Shown piece after piece: positions 26,471-35,954 of a DNA stretch of 64,000 nt. The position numbers and the translations under genes are program-made. This stretch comes from Tahibacter amnicola (GTDB taxonomy: Bacteria > Pseudomonadota > Gammaproteobacteria > Xanthomonadales > Rhodanobacteraceae). Numbering within the stretch: the stretch's first letter is position 1; each line of letters starts with the position of its first letter. The notes under the pieces were generated by a model. That model was given only the letters and a program-made list of their open reading frames with translations, made no database searches and was not told the origin of the DNA. Location of the stretch: assembly GCF_025398735.1 (NCBI RefSeq), contig NZ_CP104694.1, positions 5,235,465 to 5,299,464 of the forward strand, read 5' to 3'.

Positions 26471-29400
26471 TCAGACCGGCGCGGCGTCGCCGATCGGCAG
26501 GCCGCGTGCCTGGCGAACGACCCGGCGCGCCCACAAGCGCAGGTCGTCCAGCTGGGCGTAGATCACGGGCAGCGCCAGCAGCGTGACGAGTGTCGAGAAC
26601 GCAAGACCACCGGCGATTGCACGCGCCATCGGATAGTACGGCGGGCCGCCGCCGCCGACGCCGGTGTTGCCCAGGCACAGGGGAATCATGCCGAGGATCG
26701 CGGTGCCCATGGTCATCAGGATCGGCCGCAATCGGTCCCGCGCGCCGTGCACCAGGGCATCGGTCCGGCTGTAGCCCTCGTGTCGCAACTGATTGACATG
26801 CACGATCATCACGATGCCGTTGTTCACTACTACGCCCATCAGGATAAGAATGCCGATCGAGGCCATGATGGAGAACGTGGTTCCCGTCAATGCAAACAAC
26901 CAGAACACACCGAAAACGGAGAACAGGAAGGTGGTGAGGATGGCTGCGGGAAAGACCAGCGATTCGAACATCGCACACATGACCACGTAGACCAGCACCA
27001 GCGCCAGTGCGGTGTTCAGCAGCATCTGCAGGCCGGCCTCATCCGCTTCATCGAAGCTGCGGCCGAAAATCCAGCGATAACCCGGCGGCATCGCCACCGA
27101 CTTCATGGCGACCTCGATCTCCTTGCGCACTTCGTCCTGCGTTGCGCCGTCGGCCAGATTGGCCGTGATCGGCAGCGTGGTCTGGCGCGCCTCGCGCTCA
27201 ATGGACGAGGCCGACTCCTGCGTACGGACGTCGATCATCGCCATCAGCGGCACCAGCGTACCGTCTGCGCGGCGGAGCTTGTAATCGGACAGGTCATTGA
27301 CGTTCTGCGTATCCGCATTCTGGAATCGCAGCCAAACCGGAATCTCCGAGTCGCCGTTGCGGAACTGACGCAACGGTGCGCCGCGCAGTGCGATGCCCAC
27401 GTAGTTGGCCACCTCGGCGGCGCTGAAGCCGTAGGACTTCGCCCGCTCCCGGTCCACGTGCACCGCCACTTCGCGGTCCCCGTTGCGCTGCGCCGTACGC
27501 ACGTCACGCAGGCCTTTCACCTTGCTCAACACGGCAATGACGCCGTCGGACATCTCGTGCAGCTGATCCATCGAATCGCCGACCAGGGAGATGCTCAGGC
27601 CGGAATTGCCGCCGCCGCGATTCTGGTCGAACGTCACGGTGCCGATCGGGATCTTTGGCAGGCCCTTGCGCACTTCCTCCATCACCGCCGCCGGCGTCGA
27701 CTTCATCTCATCTTCGTCGACAAGCAGGATGTTGGTGAGCGCAAAGCCGCGTTCATTCGCGTAGCTGTAGACCGACTTGATCTCGAACTTCTCCTTGTTG
27801 GCCAGGAGATATTCCTCCACCTTGGCGATGGACTTGGTCATCTCTTCCAGGCGATACAGGCCGTTGAGGTCGTACTGCAGGCGCAGTGTTCCGCCGGTGC
27901 CAGGCGGGAACATGTCGAACTTGGTCATCGTCATGGGACCGGCAATGCTGATGACACTCATTGCCAGCACCGCTGCTGCGGTGAACTTGCGGTGCTTCAG
28001 CGTCCAGGCGATCAGGCGCTCGTAGGCATCCTGGACACGCGTGACCAATGTCTTGCGGCCGAGGAACTTGGGCGGCGGCAGCCGCGCCGACAGCATCGGC
28101 ACCAGGGTCACCGCCACCAGCCACGACGCCAGGTGCGCGATCGCCATGGCCACGGCCACCTGGGTCAGGAAGATGCTGATCTGGTTCTTCTCGCCGAAGA
28201 TGTTGGGCAGGAACACCACGATGCTGGCGAAGGTGCCGGCCGCGATGGCAACGCCGACCACCTGCGTTCCCTCGATAGCCGCGTACCAGCCCTTGTCCGG
28301 ATACTTTTCCCGGTATTGATAAATACTCTCCACCGCGACGACCGCGTTGTCCACCAGCATGCCGACAGCCAGCAACAGCCCCATCATCGACAGGATGTTG
28401 AGCGTTATGCCCATGAAGTACATGCAGCCGAGGGTCATCACGAAGCAGATGGGAATCGCCAGCGACACCATCAGCGTCGAACTCCAGTCGCGCAGGAAGT
28501 AGAACAACACGGCGATGGAGAGCAAGGTGCCGATGATGCCGGCTTCGGAAAGCTCTGCCAGCGACGCGGTAACGGACTCGGCCTGGTCGTCCAGCACGTA
28601 GACATCAATGCCACGCAGCTCGCTCGACTGCTTGATCTGCTCGACTTCCGCCTTCACCGCCGTGCCAACTTCCACCAGGTTCGCGTTGCGCTCCTTGAAT
28701 ACGTCGATGGCAATGGCCGGACGCGTATCCAGGCGACGCATGTAATCAAGACGCGCCGGCCGCAGCACGACGGTCGCGATGTCGCCGAGCTTCAGACCCT
28801 GGTCGTTGATGATGATGTTCTTGACGTCTTCCAGGCTTTTCCATTCACCATCGGGCTGGACCCGGTAGCGTGTCTTGCCGTCGTGAATCTGCCCGGCGGA
28901 AATCGAGAAATTGGCCTTGCCGAGCTTGTCGTACAACTCATTGAGGCTGATGTTGCTCGCGGCAATGCGGTCGGCACTGAGCTCGATCTGCAACTCCGGC
29001 GGCGCCACGCCCTGGATGTCGACGCGTGCGACACCGGGAATGCGCTCAAGGGGGCGTTTGATGCGGCGGTCGAGCAGCTCGTAGGAGTTGGTCAGGTCCA
29101 TGTCGCTGGATACGCGCAACGCCAGGATCGACTGGTCCGACGTGGAGAACTTGAGCACCTGGTAGCGCTGCAGATCCGCCGGCAGCTCCTTGCGGATGGC
29201 GTCGAGTTTCTCGCGCGCCTCCACGGCCTTCACGGCGACGCTATGACCCCACTTGAATTCCATCTCGATGTTGGCGCCGTCGGCGCGCGCCGTCGAATGC
29301 ATGCGCTTGACGCCGGGGATGGTCGAGAGCGCCTCTTCCATCGGACGGATCAGCACGCGTTCGACCTCGGCCGGCGTGGATCCCGGATACGCCGCCTCGA

Positions 29401-29539
29401 CGACGATGAACGGCGCCTCGATATCCGGGAACTGCTCGAGCGGGAGCTGGCGCGCCGCGATAAGGCCGATGACCATCATCGACACGAAAAACATGATGGT
29501 CGTGACGGGGCGCTTGAGACTGAGTTCGGCCAAAGTCAT
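26471..29539 (-). CDS. RND efflux permease, second subunit
   Basis: Inner-membrane proton-driven exporter of the HAE1/AcrB family. 1022 residues, twelve predicted membrane helices and two large periplasmic loops. The N-terminus MTLAELSLKRPVTTIMFF and the TM4 segment GLLLAVGMLVDNAVVAVESIYQY are typical; TM4 has one Asp followed by Asn where many HAE1 pumps have Asp-Asp. ATG at 29539 overlaps the stop of the first permease (ATGA). Having two permeases after one adaptor is like MdtABC and suggests a mixed trimer. No outer-membrane channel gene lies nearby. Confidence 0.92.
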   Translation of the reverse strand: MTLAELSLKRPVTTIMFFVSMMVIGLIAARQLPLEQFPDIEAPFIVVEAAYPGSTPAEVERVLIRPMEEALSTIPGVKRMHSTARADGANIEMEFKWGHSVAVKAVEAREKLDAIRKELPADLQRYQVLKFSTSDQSILALRVSSDMDLTNSYELLDRRIKRPLERIPGVARVDIQGVAPPELQIELSADRIAASNISLNELYDKLGKANFSISAGQIHDGKTRYRVQPDGEWKSLEDVKNIIINDQGLKLGDIATVVLRPARLDYMRRLDTRPAIAIDVFKERNANLVEVGTAVKAEVEQIKQSSELRGIDVYVLDDQAESVTASLAELSEAGIIGTLLSIAVLFYFLRDWSSTLMVSLAIPICFVMTLGCMYFMGITLNILSMMGLLLAVGMLVDNAVVAVESIYQYREKYPDKGWYAAIEGTQVVGVAIAAGTFASIVVFLPNIFGEKNQISIFLTQVAVAMAIAHLASWLVAVTLVPMLSARLPPPKFLGRKTLVTRVQDAYERLIAWTLKHRKFTAAAVLAMSVISIAGPMTMTKFDMFPPGTGGTLRLQYDLNGLYRLEEMTKSIAKVEEYLLANKEKFEIKSVYSYANERGFALTNILLVDEDEMKSTPAAVMEEVRKGLPKIPIGTVTFDQNRGGGNSGLSISLVGDSMDQLHEMSDGVIAVLSKVKGLRDVRTAQRNGDREVAVHVDRERAKSYGFSAAEVANYVGIALRGAPLRQFRNGDSEIPVWLRFQNADTQNVNDLSDYKLRRADGTLVPLMAMIDVRTQESASSIEREARQTTLPITANLADGATQDEVRKEIEVAMKSVAMPPGYRWIFGRSFDEADEAGLQMLLNTALALVLVYVVMCAMFESLVFPAAILTTFLFSVFGVFWLFALTGTTFSIMASIGILILMGVVVNNGIVMIVHVNQLRHEGYSRTDALVHGARDRLRPILMTMGTAILGMIPLCLGNTGVGGGGPPYYPMARAIAGGLAFSTLVTLLALPVIYAQLDDLRLWARRVVRQARGLPIGDAAPV

Positions 29540-32500
29540 GACGCATGCTCCGGTTCCAGCACGGCCTCGTGTTCACGCCGCGCCTGGCGCTCGGCGCGCT
29601 CGCGGTACCACTCGTCACCGCGACGGTCGAGCAGGTCATAGATGATCGGCACCACTACCAGCGTCAGCAGGGTGGACACCGCGAGCCCACCCATCACCGT
29701 GATCGCCATCGGCGCGCGGATCTCGGCACCGTCTCCCAGTCCGATCGCCAGCGGCAGGAAGCCGATCAGCGTACACAGGGTGGTCATCACGATCGGACGC
29801 AGGCGTGCCTCGGCGCCCTGCACGATCGCATCGCGCTTGGCAACGCCTGCCTCGCGCAGCTGGTTGACGCGATCAATCAACACGATCGCGTTCTTCACCA
29901 CGATGCCTACCAGCATGATCAGGCCGATAAACACGACCACGCTGACCGCGTTGCCCGTCAGCTTGAGCGCCAGCACCGCGCCCACGGCCGCCAGCGGAAT
30001 CGAGAACATGATGACGAAGGGATGCAGCAGCGATTCGAACTGCGAGGCCATCACCAGGTAGACCAGGAAGATCGCCAGGCCCAGCGCGAACAGCAGCGAC
30101 ATCACCGAGGAATCCAGCTCCTCGCTCTGGCCGCCGATATGCACCGTCACGCCGGCCGCAAGGGGATTCTTGTGGAGCAGCTCGCGCACTTCGGCGACAG
30201 CGGTGCCAAGGTCGCCGTAGTGCAGGTTCGACGAGACGATGGCGACGCGCTCCTGGCTGACGCGATGAATTTCGCTCGGCCCCTTGGTCGCCACCACGTC
30301 GGCCACGGCCGAGAGGCGAATCGGCTTTTCCATGCCCGGGTTGACGATCAGGTTGCGGATGTCCTCCACGCCGGTGCGGTCATCCTCCTTGGCGCGCACC
30401 AGCACGTCGATCTTGCGGTCGCGGAAGTTGTAGCGCGTGGCCACTTCGCCACGCACCTTGCGCACGACCTGATCAGCGATCGAGCGCGTGGTCAGGCCCA
30501 GTGCGGCAGCGCGGTCCTGGTCAAAGCGGATCTGCACTTCCGGATACCCGCCTTCCACCGTCGATTTGACGTCGGCGTAGCGCGGCATTGCCTTGAGCAG
30601 GCCGGACAGCTTCTGGCCCGCCTTCTCGAGCGTCGCCAGGTCATAGCCACGGATCTCGATTTCCAGCGGCGTTGCGAAGCTGAAGAGTTGCGGACGCGAG
30701 AACTTCACGTCGCCACCGGGATGACCGGCCATGCTGGCGCGCAGCACGTCCATCGCCGCCTTCTCGCCAGCCTCACCGACGCCCGGCTTGAGCGCAATCA
30801 GCAGGCGGGCGATGTTCTCGCCAGATTCGGTCGGGTTGGCGTCCAGGCGCGTGCCGACGCCAGCGACGCCGTAGATCGATGCGATATTGGGATCACCCGC
30901 GTGCTTGAGCTGCAGGTCACGCGCGAGCCGGTCCGTATCCGCCAGCGGCGTGCCGGGCGGCATCTTTACCGTCATCTCGAAGCGTCCTTGGGCCAGCTGC
31001 GGAATGAGATCCAGGCCCAGCGACGGGATCAGCGCCAACGTGCCCAGGAAAGCCGCCAGCGAGAAGCCCAGCACGAGCCAGGGACGCCGCAACGCCCCCG
31101 GCAGCGATCGTGTATACATTGCAGCAAGACGGTTGTACGGCAGCAGCACGATCATGCCCACGCGTGACAGCAGGCGCAGGCAGAACAGGCCGACCGGCGC
31201 GAGGACGCGAAACACCAGCAGGAACGTCAGGTAAAGGCCCTTCTGGAACAGCACCAGCATCAGCAACAGCGGCAGCGCCAGCAACAACACCGGAAGGCGC
31301 AACGGCAGGGTGAGAATCTGCACCAGCCGGCGCGAGCGGATCTGCGACCCCTCGCCCGGCCACACGGCAAAGCGCTTGAGGCCGTCCGCCATCACCTTCC
31401 ACAGCGGACGCTCGGCCACGGGCTCGTCCTTGTACGCCAGCGGCGAGCGCCCCTTGAGGGAGGAGAGCATCGGAATCAACGTCATCGAGACGACCAGCGA
31501 GATGAGCAGCGCGATCGTGATTGTCAGCGCCTGGTCGCGGAACAATTGACCGGCAACGCCCTGCACGAACACCAGCGGGAAGAAGACCGCAACCGTGGTC
31601 AAGGTCGACGCCGTCACGGCCATGCCGACTTCGCGCGTGCCTTGCACCGCGGCATCGACGATAGACAGTCCCTTCTCGCGCAGCCGGGCGATGTTTTCGA
31701 GCACGACGATCGAGTCGTCGACGACGAGTCCCGTCGCCAGCGCCAATCCGCCGAGCGACATCACATTGAGGCTCAGATCTGCCTGCCCCATGAAGAAGAA
31801 CGTCGTCACCAGCGATACGGGCAGGGACAGCGAAATGATGAACGTGCTCCAGCCGTCATGCAGGAAGAAGAAGATGATGACGATGGCCAGCAGGCCGCCC
31901 AGCAGGGCGTCAAACCGCACTTCATGCAGCGCCGCCTCGATGAAGAGCGACTGGTCGTCGATTACGGTGACCTGCGCGCCGGTCGGCAGCGTATCCTTGA
32001 AGCGTTCGATAGCCGCCTTGACACCCGTGGCGACGCTGACGGTGTTGCCGTCGCCTTCCTTGTACACGGCCAGTTCGATCGCTTCGCGACCGTCGATACG
32101 CACGATACCCAGGCGCTCCTTGTAGCTCTGGTGAACCTTGGCGACATCCTTCAGGCGGATCGGCACCCCGTTGTCGATCTTGACCAGGAGTTCGCGCATT
32201 TCATCCACATTGGCAAACTGGTTGATCGTGCGGACAAGGTAGCGCTGCGAGCCCTCTTCGATGCGGCCGCCGGAAATATTGACGTTTTCGTCTTTCAGAC
32301 GCTGCACGACGTCCGTGACACTCAGGTTGAGCTGGGCGAGTTTCTGCTGGTCGATGTCGACCGCGACTTCGTCCTCCAGGCCACCACCCACCTTGACGGC
32401 AGCGACGCCGGCGATCGGCTCCAGGCGCTTTTTCAGCTCGTCGTCGGCGAATCGGCGCAGTTGCTTGAGCTCGACTTCGTTGAAATCACCCGATTTCGAG

Positions 32501-32931
32501 GCGCCGCTCAGGCCGTAGCGGATGATGGGATCGGTGGACGGATTGAAGCGCAGCAGCAGCGGCTTTTTCGCCTCCAGCGGCAGGAGCAGCGTTTCAAGCT
32601 TGTCGCGCACCTCGAGGCTGGCCATGTCCATGTCCGTGCCCCAGGTGAACTCGAGGATCACGTCGGACTGGCCGGTACGCGAAACCGAATGCAGCTTGCG
32701 CACATTCTTGACCACGCCCAGCGATTCCTCGACTGGCTGCGTGATGAGGTTTTCAATTTCCAGCGGCGCCGCGCCTTCGTATTCGGTGCGCACCGTCAGC
32801 GTGGGATAGGACAGGTCCGGCAGCAGGTTGACCTTCAGTCCGAACAGCGCGATGGCGCCGAAAAGCACGAAGGTCAAGGTGATCATGCCGATGGTGACGC
32901 GTCGGCGGGTTGCCATCTCGACGATATTCAT
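29536..32931 (-). CDS. RND efflux permease, first subunit, with a central insertion
   Basis: HAE1-like RND exporter, 1131 residues, about 90-110 longer than usual. It starts MNIVEMATRRRVTIGMITLTFVL; TM4 reads GGLALATGLVVDDSIVVLENIARL with the paired Asp of the proton relay. The extra length is at about 490-600, in the loop between TM6 and TM7: a charged stretch (SSLKGRSPLAYKDEPVAERP) followed by strongly hydrophobic runs (LPVLLLALPLLLMLVLF, LYLTFLLVFRVLAPVG) that could be additional membrane helices. ATGA overlaps at both ends tie it to the adaptor and the second permease. Confidence 0.92.
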   Translation of the reverse strand: MNIVEMATRRRVTIGMITLTFVLFGAIALFGLKVNLLPDLSYPTLTVRTEYEGAAPLEIENLITQPVEESLGVVKNVRKLHSVSRTGQSDVILEFTWGTDMDMASLEVRDKLETLLLPLEAKKPLLLRFNPSTDPIIRYGLSGASKSGDFNEVELKQLRRFADDELKKRLEPIAGVAAVKVGGGLEDEVAVDIDQQKLAQLNLSVTDVVQRLKDENVNISGGRIEEGSQRYLVRTINQFANVDEMRELLVKIDNGVPIRLKDVAKVHQSYKERLGIVRIDGREAIELAVYKEGDGNTVSVATGVKAAIERFKDTLPTGAQVTVIDDQSLFIEAALHEVRFDALLGGLLAIVIIFFFLHDGWSTFIISLSLPVSLVTTFFFMGQADLSLNVMSLGGLALATGLVVDDSIVVLENIARLREKGLSIVDAAVQGTREVGMAVTASTLTTVAVFFPLVFVQGVAGQLFRDQALTITIALLISLVVSMTLIPMLSSLKGRSPLAYKDEPVAERPLWKVMADGLKRFAVWPGEGSQIRSRRLVQILTLPLRLPVLLLALPLLLMLVLFQKGLYLTFLLVFRVLAPVGLFCLRLLSRVGMIVLLPYNRLAAMYTRSLPGALRRPWLVLGFSLAAFLGTLALIPSLGLDLIPQLAQGRFEMTVKMPPGTPLADTDRLARDLQLKHAGDPNIASIYGVAGVGTRLDANPTESGENIARLLIALKPGVGEAGEKAAMDVLRASMAGHPGGDVKFSRPQLFSFATPLEIEIRGYDLATLEKAGQKLSGLLKAMPRYADVKSTVEGGYPEVQIRFDQDRAAALGLTTRSIADQVVRKVRGEVATRYNFRDRKIDVLVRAKEDDRTGVEDIRNLIVNPGMEKPIRLSAVADVVATKGPSEIHRVSQERVAIVSSNLHYGDLGTAVAEVRELLHKNPLAAGVTVHIGGQSEELDSSVMSLLFALGLAIFLVYLVMASQFESLLHPFVIMFSIPLAAVGAVLALKLTGNAVSVVVFIGLIMLVGIVVKNAIVLIDRVNQLREAGVAKRDAIVQGAEARLRPIVMTTLCTLIGFLPLAIGLGDGAEIRAPMAITVMGGLAVSTLLTLVVVPIIYDLLDRRGDEWYRERAERQARREHEAVLEPEHAS

Positions 32932-34109
32932 TTCGTGCTCTCCAGGATCTGCACCAGCGTGCCGTCCCGCACCGCCGTGCGGCCAACCGTGATCACACGG
33001 TCGCCTGCCTTCAGCCCGTCGCGGATTTCAACGTTCTCGGAATCGCTGTAGCCGATGCCGACGACGCGGCGCTGCGCCTGCAGACGCGGGCCAGCCGGCT
33101 GCTCGGGCTTGGCGGCGGCAGCGACGGCGTCGCCGCCACCGCCCTTGGTTTTCTCTTTCTCAGCATCCGGCTTGGCAGCCGGCGGCGGCGCGTCGACTAC
33201 GACGAACACGGCCGCCTGGCCGTCTTCTTCGATCAAAGCGGCGCGCGGGACCGTCAGCGCATCCTGCTTGCGGTCATAAACCACCTCGATCCGCCCGAAC
33301 ATGCCCGGCTTGAGCGGCTGCAGGCCATCGGCGGCGAAACGACTGGTGACGCGGAACGTGCCGCTGGCCGAATCGATGACGGGGCTGATGCGGTCAATCA
33401 CGCCCTGGAATGTCTGCGCGGGCAAGGCATCGACCACCATGCTGACCGGCTGTCCCGCCTTGAGCGTGTTCAATTCGCGCTCGGGCACGTTCAGAACACC
33501 CAGGAGCGGATCGAGGTCGACGATATGGAACAGGGCCTGGTTGAGCTGGATGAGGTTGCCCTCCTTGACCATGCGCTTGCCGATAACACCGTCGATGGGC
33601 GCCACCACGGACGTGTATGAAAGCTCAAGGCGGGCCAGGTCGTACGCCGCGCGGTGGTTATCCAGGTCGAAGCGGATCTTGTCGTGCTCCTCCAGCGATA
33701 GCAGCTTCTTGGCGAACATTTCATCGGCGCGACGATAGTCGGCTTCCAGCTTGCGCAGGGTTGCCTCGACCTTCGCCGCCTGGAGGCGCGGACCCGCGTC
33801 GTCGAGGCGAGCCAGTACCTGCCCCTGCTTGACCACCGAGCCTTCCTCGACCAGCAGCTTGAGCAGCACGCCGCTGGTTTTCGCCACGACGTCGGCTTCG
33901 CGATCGGCTTCCAGCGTGGCAGTACCGGAGTAGCTCGCATCGATCGGTTTGACGGACGCGCTGGCGACCTCGACCGGAATGCTGGCGACGTCGTCCTTCT
34001 TTTCCGGGCCGCCGCCGCGCTGGCAGCCGCCCAGCGCGATGAGTAGGAGCCACACCGCAGCGTGGCGGGCGTGGGAGGGGAGGCGGTAGGTGGCCTGGCG
34101 CGAGGGCAT
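32928..34109 (-). CDS. RND periplasmic adaptor lipoprotein (membrane fusion protein)
   Basis: Adaptor linking the RND permeases to an outer-membrane channel. 393 residues. The lipobox is LLLIALGGC with Cys at about 29, so it is probably lipid-anchored in the inner membrane. Barrel-sandwich hybrid halves are TSGVLLKLLVEEGSVVKQGQVLARL and TSVVAPIDGVIGKRMVKEGNLI, separated by a short coiled-coil hairpin. A Lys/Ala/Pro/Gly-rich low-complexity stretch (about 305-340) interrupts the C-terminal domain. First gene of the pump operon; its stop overlaps the first permease start. Confidence 0.92.
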   Translation of the reverse strand: MPSRQATYRLPSHARHAAVWLLLIALGGCQRGGGPEKKDDVASIPVEVASASVKPIDASYSGTATLEADREADVVAKTSGVLLKLLVEEGSVVKQGQVLARLDDAGPRLQAAKVEATLRKLEADYRRADEMFAKKLLSLEEHDKIRFDLDNHRAAYDLARLELSYTSVVAPIDGVIGKRMVKEGNLIQLNQALFHIVDLDPLLGVLNVPERELNTLKAGQPVSMVVDALPAQTFQGVIDRISPVIDSASGTFRVTSRFAADGLQPLKPGMFGRIEVVYDRKQDALTVPRAALIEEDGQAAVFVVVDAPPPAAKPDAEKEKTKGGGGDAVAAAAKPEQPAGPRLQAQRRVVGIGYSDSENVEIRDGLKAGDRVITVGRTAVRDGTLVQILESTK

Positions 34110-34136
34110 GGTGATTTACCGTACTGGTTTAATGGT

Positions 34137-34156
34137 GTGATACTAGACTACATCAC
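34137..34156. promoter_or_regulatory. candidate operator upstream of the RND operon
   Basis: Inverted repeat GTGAT-ACTAGACTAC-ATCAC, 28 bp before the adaptor gene start. The arm length and spacing are like TetR/MarR-type sites, but no regulator gene is present next to it. Confidence 0.3.
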
Positions 34157-34475
34157 TATGAGTGACAAGAAGCCGCAGCGAGACTCAGATGCGGCCGGAA
34201 GGAAAAAAGATGCAAGCTGCGGGTCCCAACCGCAGTTAAGCCATAGTCTGAGGGGCCGACCGGACAAATACTTGAGCCGGTAGTCACGTCAACCGTCTCG
34301 CCATCCCCGCGTTGCAGGCGACATCGGTGCTTGGTGATCAATGACTTACACCATGCATCGGCCGTGCCGGACGCCCTTCCTGGAGGGCCGTGAGCCCATC
34401 CTGCGCCCCGGCCGGGGCGCCCGCGTACGGCCTTGCCGCCACTGGACCGTCTGGAGCGAGGCCTGGGCAGCAGGC

Positions 34476-34481
34476 TATACT
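34476..34481 (+). promoter_or_regulatory. probable -10 box for the cytochrome c pair
   Basis: TATACT within GGCTATACTTGCC, 43 bp before the first cytochrome ATG. No good -35 is seen. Confidence 0.4.
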
Positions 34482-34523
34482 TGCCGCTTTACCAGCCAGG
34501 CATCCGCCCCGCGGGAATCCAGA

Positions 34524-34853
34524 ATGATGATCCGACCGCTACTGTCCGCTTCCCTTTTCGCAACCGCCCTGCTCGCCGCGTCCGCTGCACACGCTGCCGG
34601 TGACAAGGAAGCCGGACGTATCAAGGCCTATACCTGCGCGGGCTGCCATGGTGTCCCGGGTTACAAGAATGCCTATCCGGCGTATCACGTGCCCCGCATC
34701 GGCGGCCAGAATCACGACTACATCGTTGCGGCGCTGACCAGCTACAAGAACGGCGAGCGCCCGCACCCGACGATGCGCGCACAGGGTGGAAGCCTGTCGC
34801 AGCAGGATATCGAAGACATCGCGGCCTACCTCTCCAGCTTTGCCGCCCCGTAA
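34524..34853 (+). CDS. monohaem cytochrome c, exported (c4/c553-like)
   Basis: Periplasmic electron carrier. 109 residues: signal peptide (MMIRPLLSASLFATALLAASAAHA, cleavage at about 24) then one class I cytochrome domain. The haem site is CAGCH; the distal Met is probably in HPTMRAQGG. ATG at 34524 or the next codon at 34527. The next gene, 17 bp on, encodes another monohaem cytochrome of similar size, and the two together resemble the two halves of dihaem cytochrome c4. Confidence 0.88.
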   Translation: MMIRPLLSASLFATALLAASAAHAAGDKEAGRIKAYTCAGCHGVPGYKNAYPAYHVPRIGGQNHDYIVAALTSYKNGERPHPTMRAQGGSLSQQDIEDIAAYLSSFAAP

Positions 34854-34870
34854 CGATTGAGGTCAGCCCA

Positions 34871-35218
34871 ATGAAGACGATCCTCTCCTCCATCGCCATC
34901 ACCGCGGCATGCCTGGTTTCCTCAGCCGCCGTCGCCGCCGGCGCGGACCTGGAAGCCGGCAAGAAGAAATCCGACCAGCAGTGCCTGAGTTGCCATGGCG
35001 CCGACGGCAACTCCATCGCCGCGCAGTACCCGCGCCTGGCCGGCCAGTACAAAGATTATCTGGAACACGCGCTGCGTCAGTACCGCAGCGGCGCGCGCGT
35101 CAATGCGATCATGAACGAGCAGGCCAAGGCCCTGACGGACCAGGAAATCAAGGACCTGTCCGCCTACTTCGCCAGCCTGCCCACCAAGCTGACGGACCTT
35201 TCGCGCAAAAATCCGTAG
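34871..35218 (+). CDS. monohaem cytochrome c, exported (c4/c553-like)
   Basis: 115 residues: signal peptide ending AAVAAGA (about 24), then a class I cytochrome with haem motif CLSCH, YPRLAGQY, and a probable Met ligand in NAIMNEQAKAL. Co-transcribed with the preceding cytochrome. It matches the c553/c4 half-domain pattern, with the YPRLAGQYxxYLxxAL signature. A 13-bp-stem terminator follows. Confidence 0.9.
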   Translation: MKTILSSIAITAACLVSSAAVAAGADLEAGKKKSDQQCLSCHGADGNSIAAQYPRLAGQYKDYLEHALRQYRSGARVNAIMNEQAKALTDQEIKDLSAYFASLPTKLTDLSRKNP

Positions 35219-35237
35219 GACTTTCAGCGCCCTGAAC

Positions 35238-35269
35238 CAAGAAGCCCGGCATAGCCGGGCTTCTTGTTT
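35238..35269 (+). terminator. rho-independent terminator after the cytochrome pair
   Basis: CAAGAAGCCCGGC pairs with GCCGGGCTTCTTG over 13 bp, loop ATA, then TTT. It also lies downstream of the convergent nfuA gene and could serve both. Confidence 0.88.
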
Positions 35270-35319
35270 GAGAACGATCAGCCCGGCAGAGCCGACCGTT
35301 CAGGTGCTCGACTGCCCCC

Positions 35320-35931
35320 TCAGGCAAGTGCGGATTTCCCCGCCTCTTCCCGACTGAAATACGGTTTCTCGCCGCTGGAATGGTCGGTCGCATCACGTAC
35401 GGCGGTGATCTCGGGAATCCTCTCACGCAGGGTTTTCTCGACACCGTGCTTGAGCGTCACATCAGCCATGCCGCAACCGTGGCAGCCGCCACCGAAACGC
35501 AGCATCACGACGCCATCGGCGGTGATTTCCTCCAGGCTAACGCGTCCGCCGTGCGACGCCACGCGCGGATTGATCTCCGTTTCGATCACGTAGCGAACCC
35601 GCTCGACCAGGCTGGCGCCCTCACCGGGTGCGGCACCCTTGATCTTGGGTGCCCGGATCGTCAACTGGCCGCCCGTGGGATTGGGTTCGAAATCGATGTC
35701 GGCGGCGTCCAGGAATGGCGCGCTGGTGGCGTCGATATACAGGTTGAAGCCGTGGCATTCCACCGTCCACTCGTCGCCGGCCAGGTCGGCCGGTTCGCAG
35801 AATTCCAGTTGGCAATCGGCGGCGGGCGTGCCGGCCTTCACGGCGCGGAGCCGGATACCGAGTTGGGGAATGTCCTGCTGCTCGATCAGGCGCAGGAAGT
35901 GCTGCTGGGCTCGCTCGGAAATGTTGATCAT
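35320..35931 (-). CDS. nfuA: Fe/S biogenesis protein NfuA
   Basis: Fe-S cluster carrier that delivers [4Fe-4S] clusters to apo-proteins under stress. 203 residues. The N-terminal half (about 1-100) is a degenerate A-type (IscA-like) domain without the cluster-binding cysteines; the C-terminal Nfu domain has the cluster site [11 protein letters not shown] (CxxC). Domain order and size match NfuA of gammaproteobacteria. It has its own promoter and is divergent from phhB. Confidence 0.95.
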   Translation of the reverse strand: MINISERAQQHFLRLIEQQDIPQLGIRLRAVKAGTPAADCQLEFCEPADLAGDEWTVECHGFNLYIDATSAPFLDAADIDFEPNPTGGQLTIRAPKIKGAAPGEGASLVERVRYVIETEINPRVASHGGRVSLEEITADGVVMLRFGGGCHGCGMADVTLKHGVEKTLRERIPEITAVRDATDHSSGEKPYFSREEAGKSALA

Positions 35932-35954
35932 GGCTGTTCCAATGAATCTGGACC

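Larger units (their letters stand above)
34110..34523. other. intergenic region between divergent RND operon and cytochrome c genes
   Basis: 414 bp, no gene I can support. Next to the pump operon it holds GTGAT-N10-ATCAC (34137-34156), a possible repressor site. A perfect 18-bp palindrome GCGCCCCGGCCGGGGCGC is at 34403-34420, without a T tract. A small hairpin (CTGCGG-N7-CCGCAG, 34217-34235) is also present. The cytochrome promoter lies at the right end. Confidence 0.45.

Noticed and set aside
26306-29641. Open frame of about 1100 codons antisense to the second RND permease
   Set aside because: It is rich in His, Gln and Arg, typical of the complement of a GC-rich membrane-protein gene; no start signal, and the sense strand encodes a textbook RND permease.
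34136-34157. TGTGAT...ATCAC upstream of the RND operon as a CRP site
   Set aside because: The half-sites are 12 bp apart rather than 6, so it does not fit CRP/Clp.
34158-34283. Short frame starting MSDKKPQRDSDAAGRKKD upstream of the RND operon
   Set aside because: It could suggest the remnant of a regulator, but it has only about 41 codons, no ribosome-binding site and no recognisable helix-turn-helix.
34403-34420. GCGCCCCGGCCGGGGCGC as a terminator
   Set aside because: The palindrome is perfect but has no loop or T tract and no gene ends next to it; left as an unexplained palindrome.
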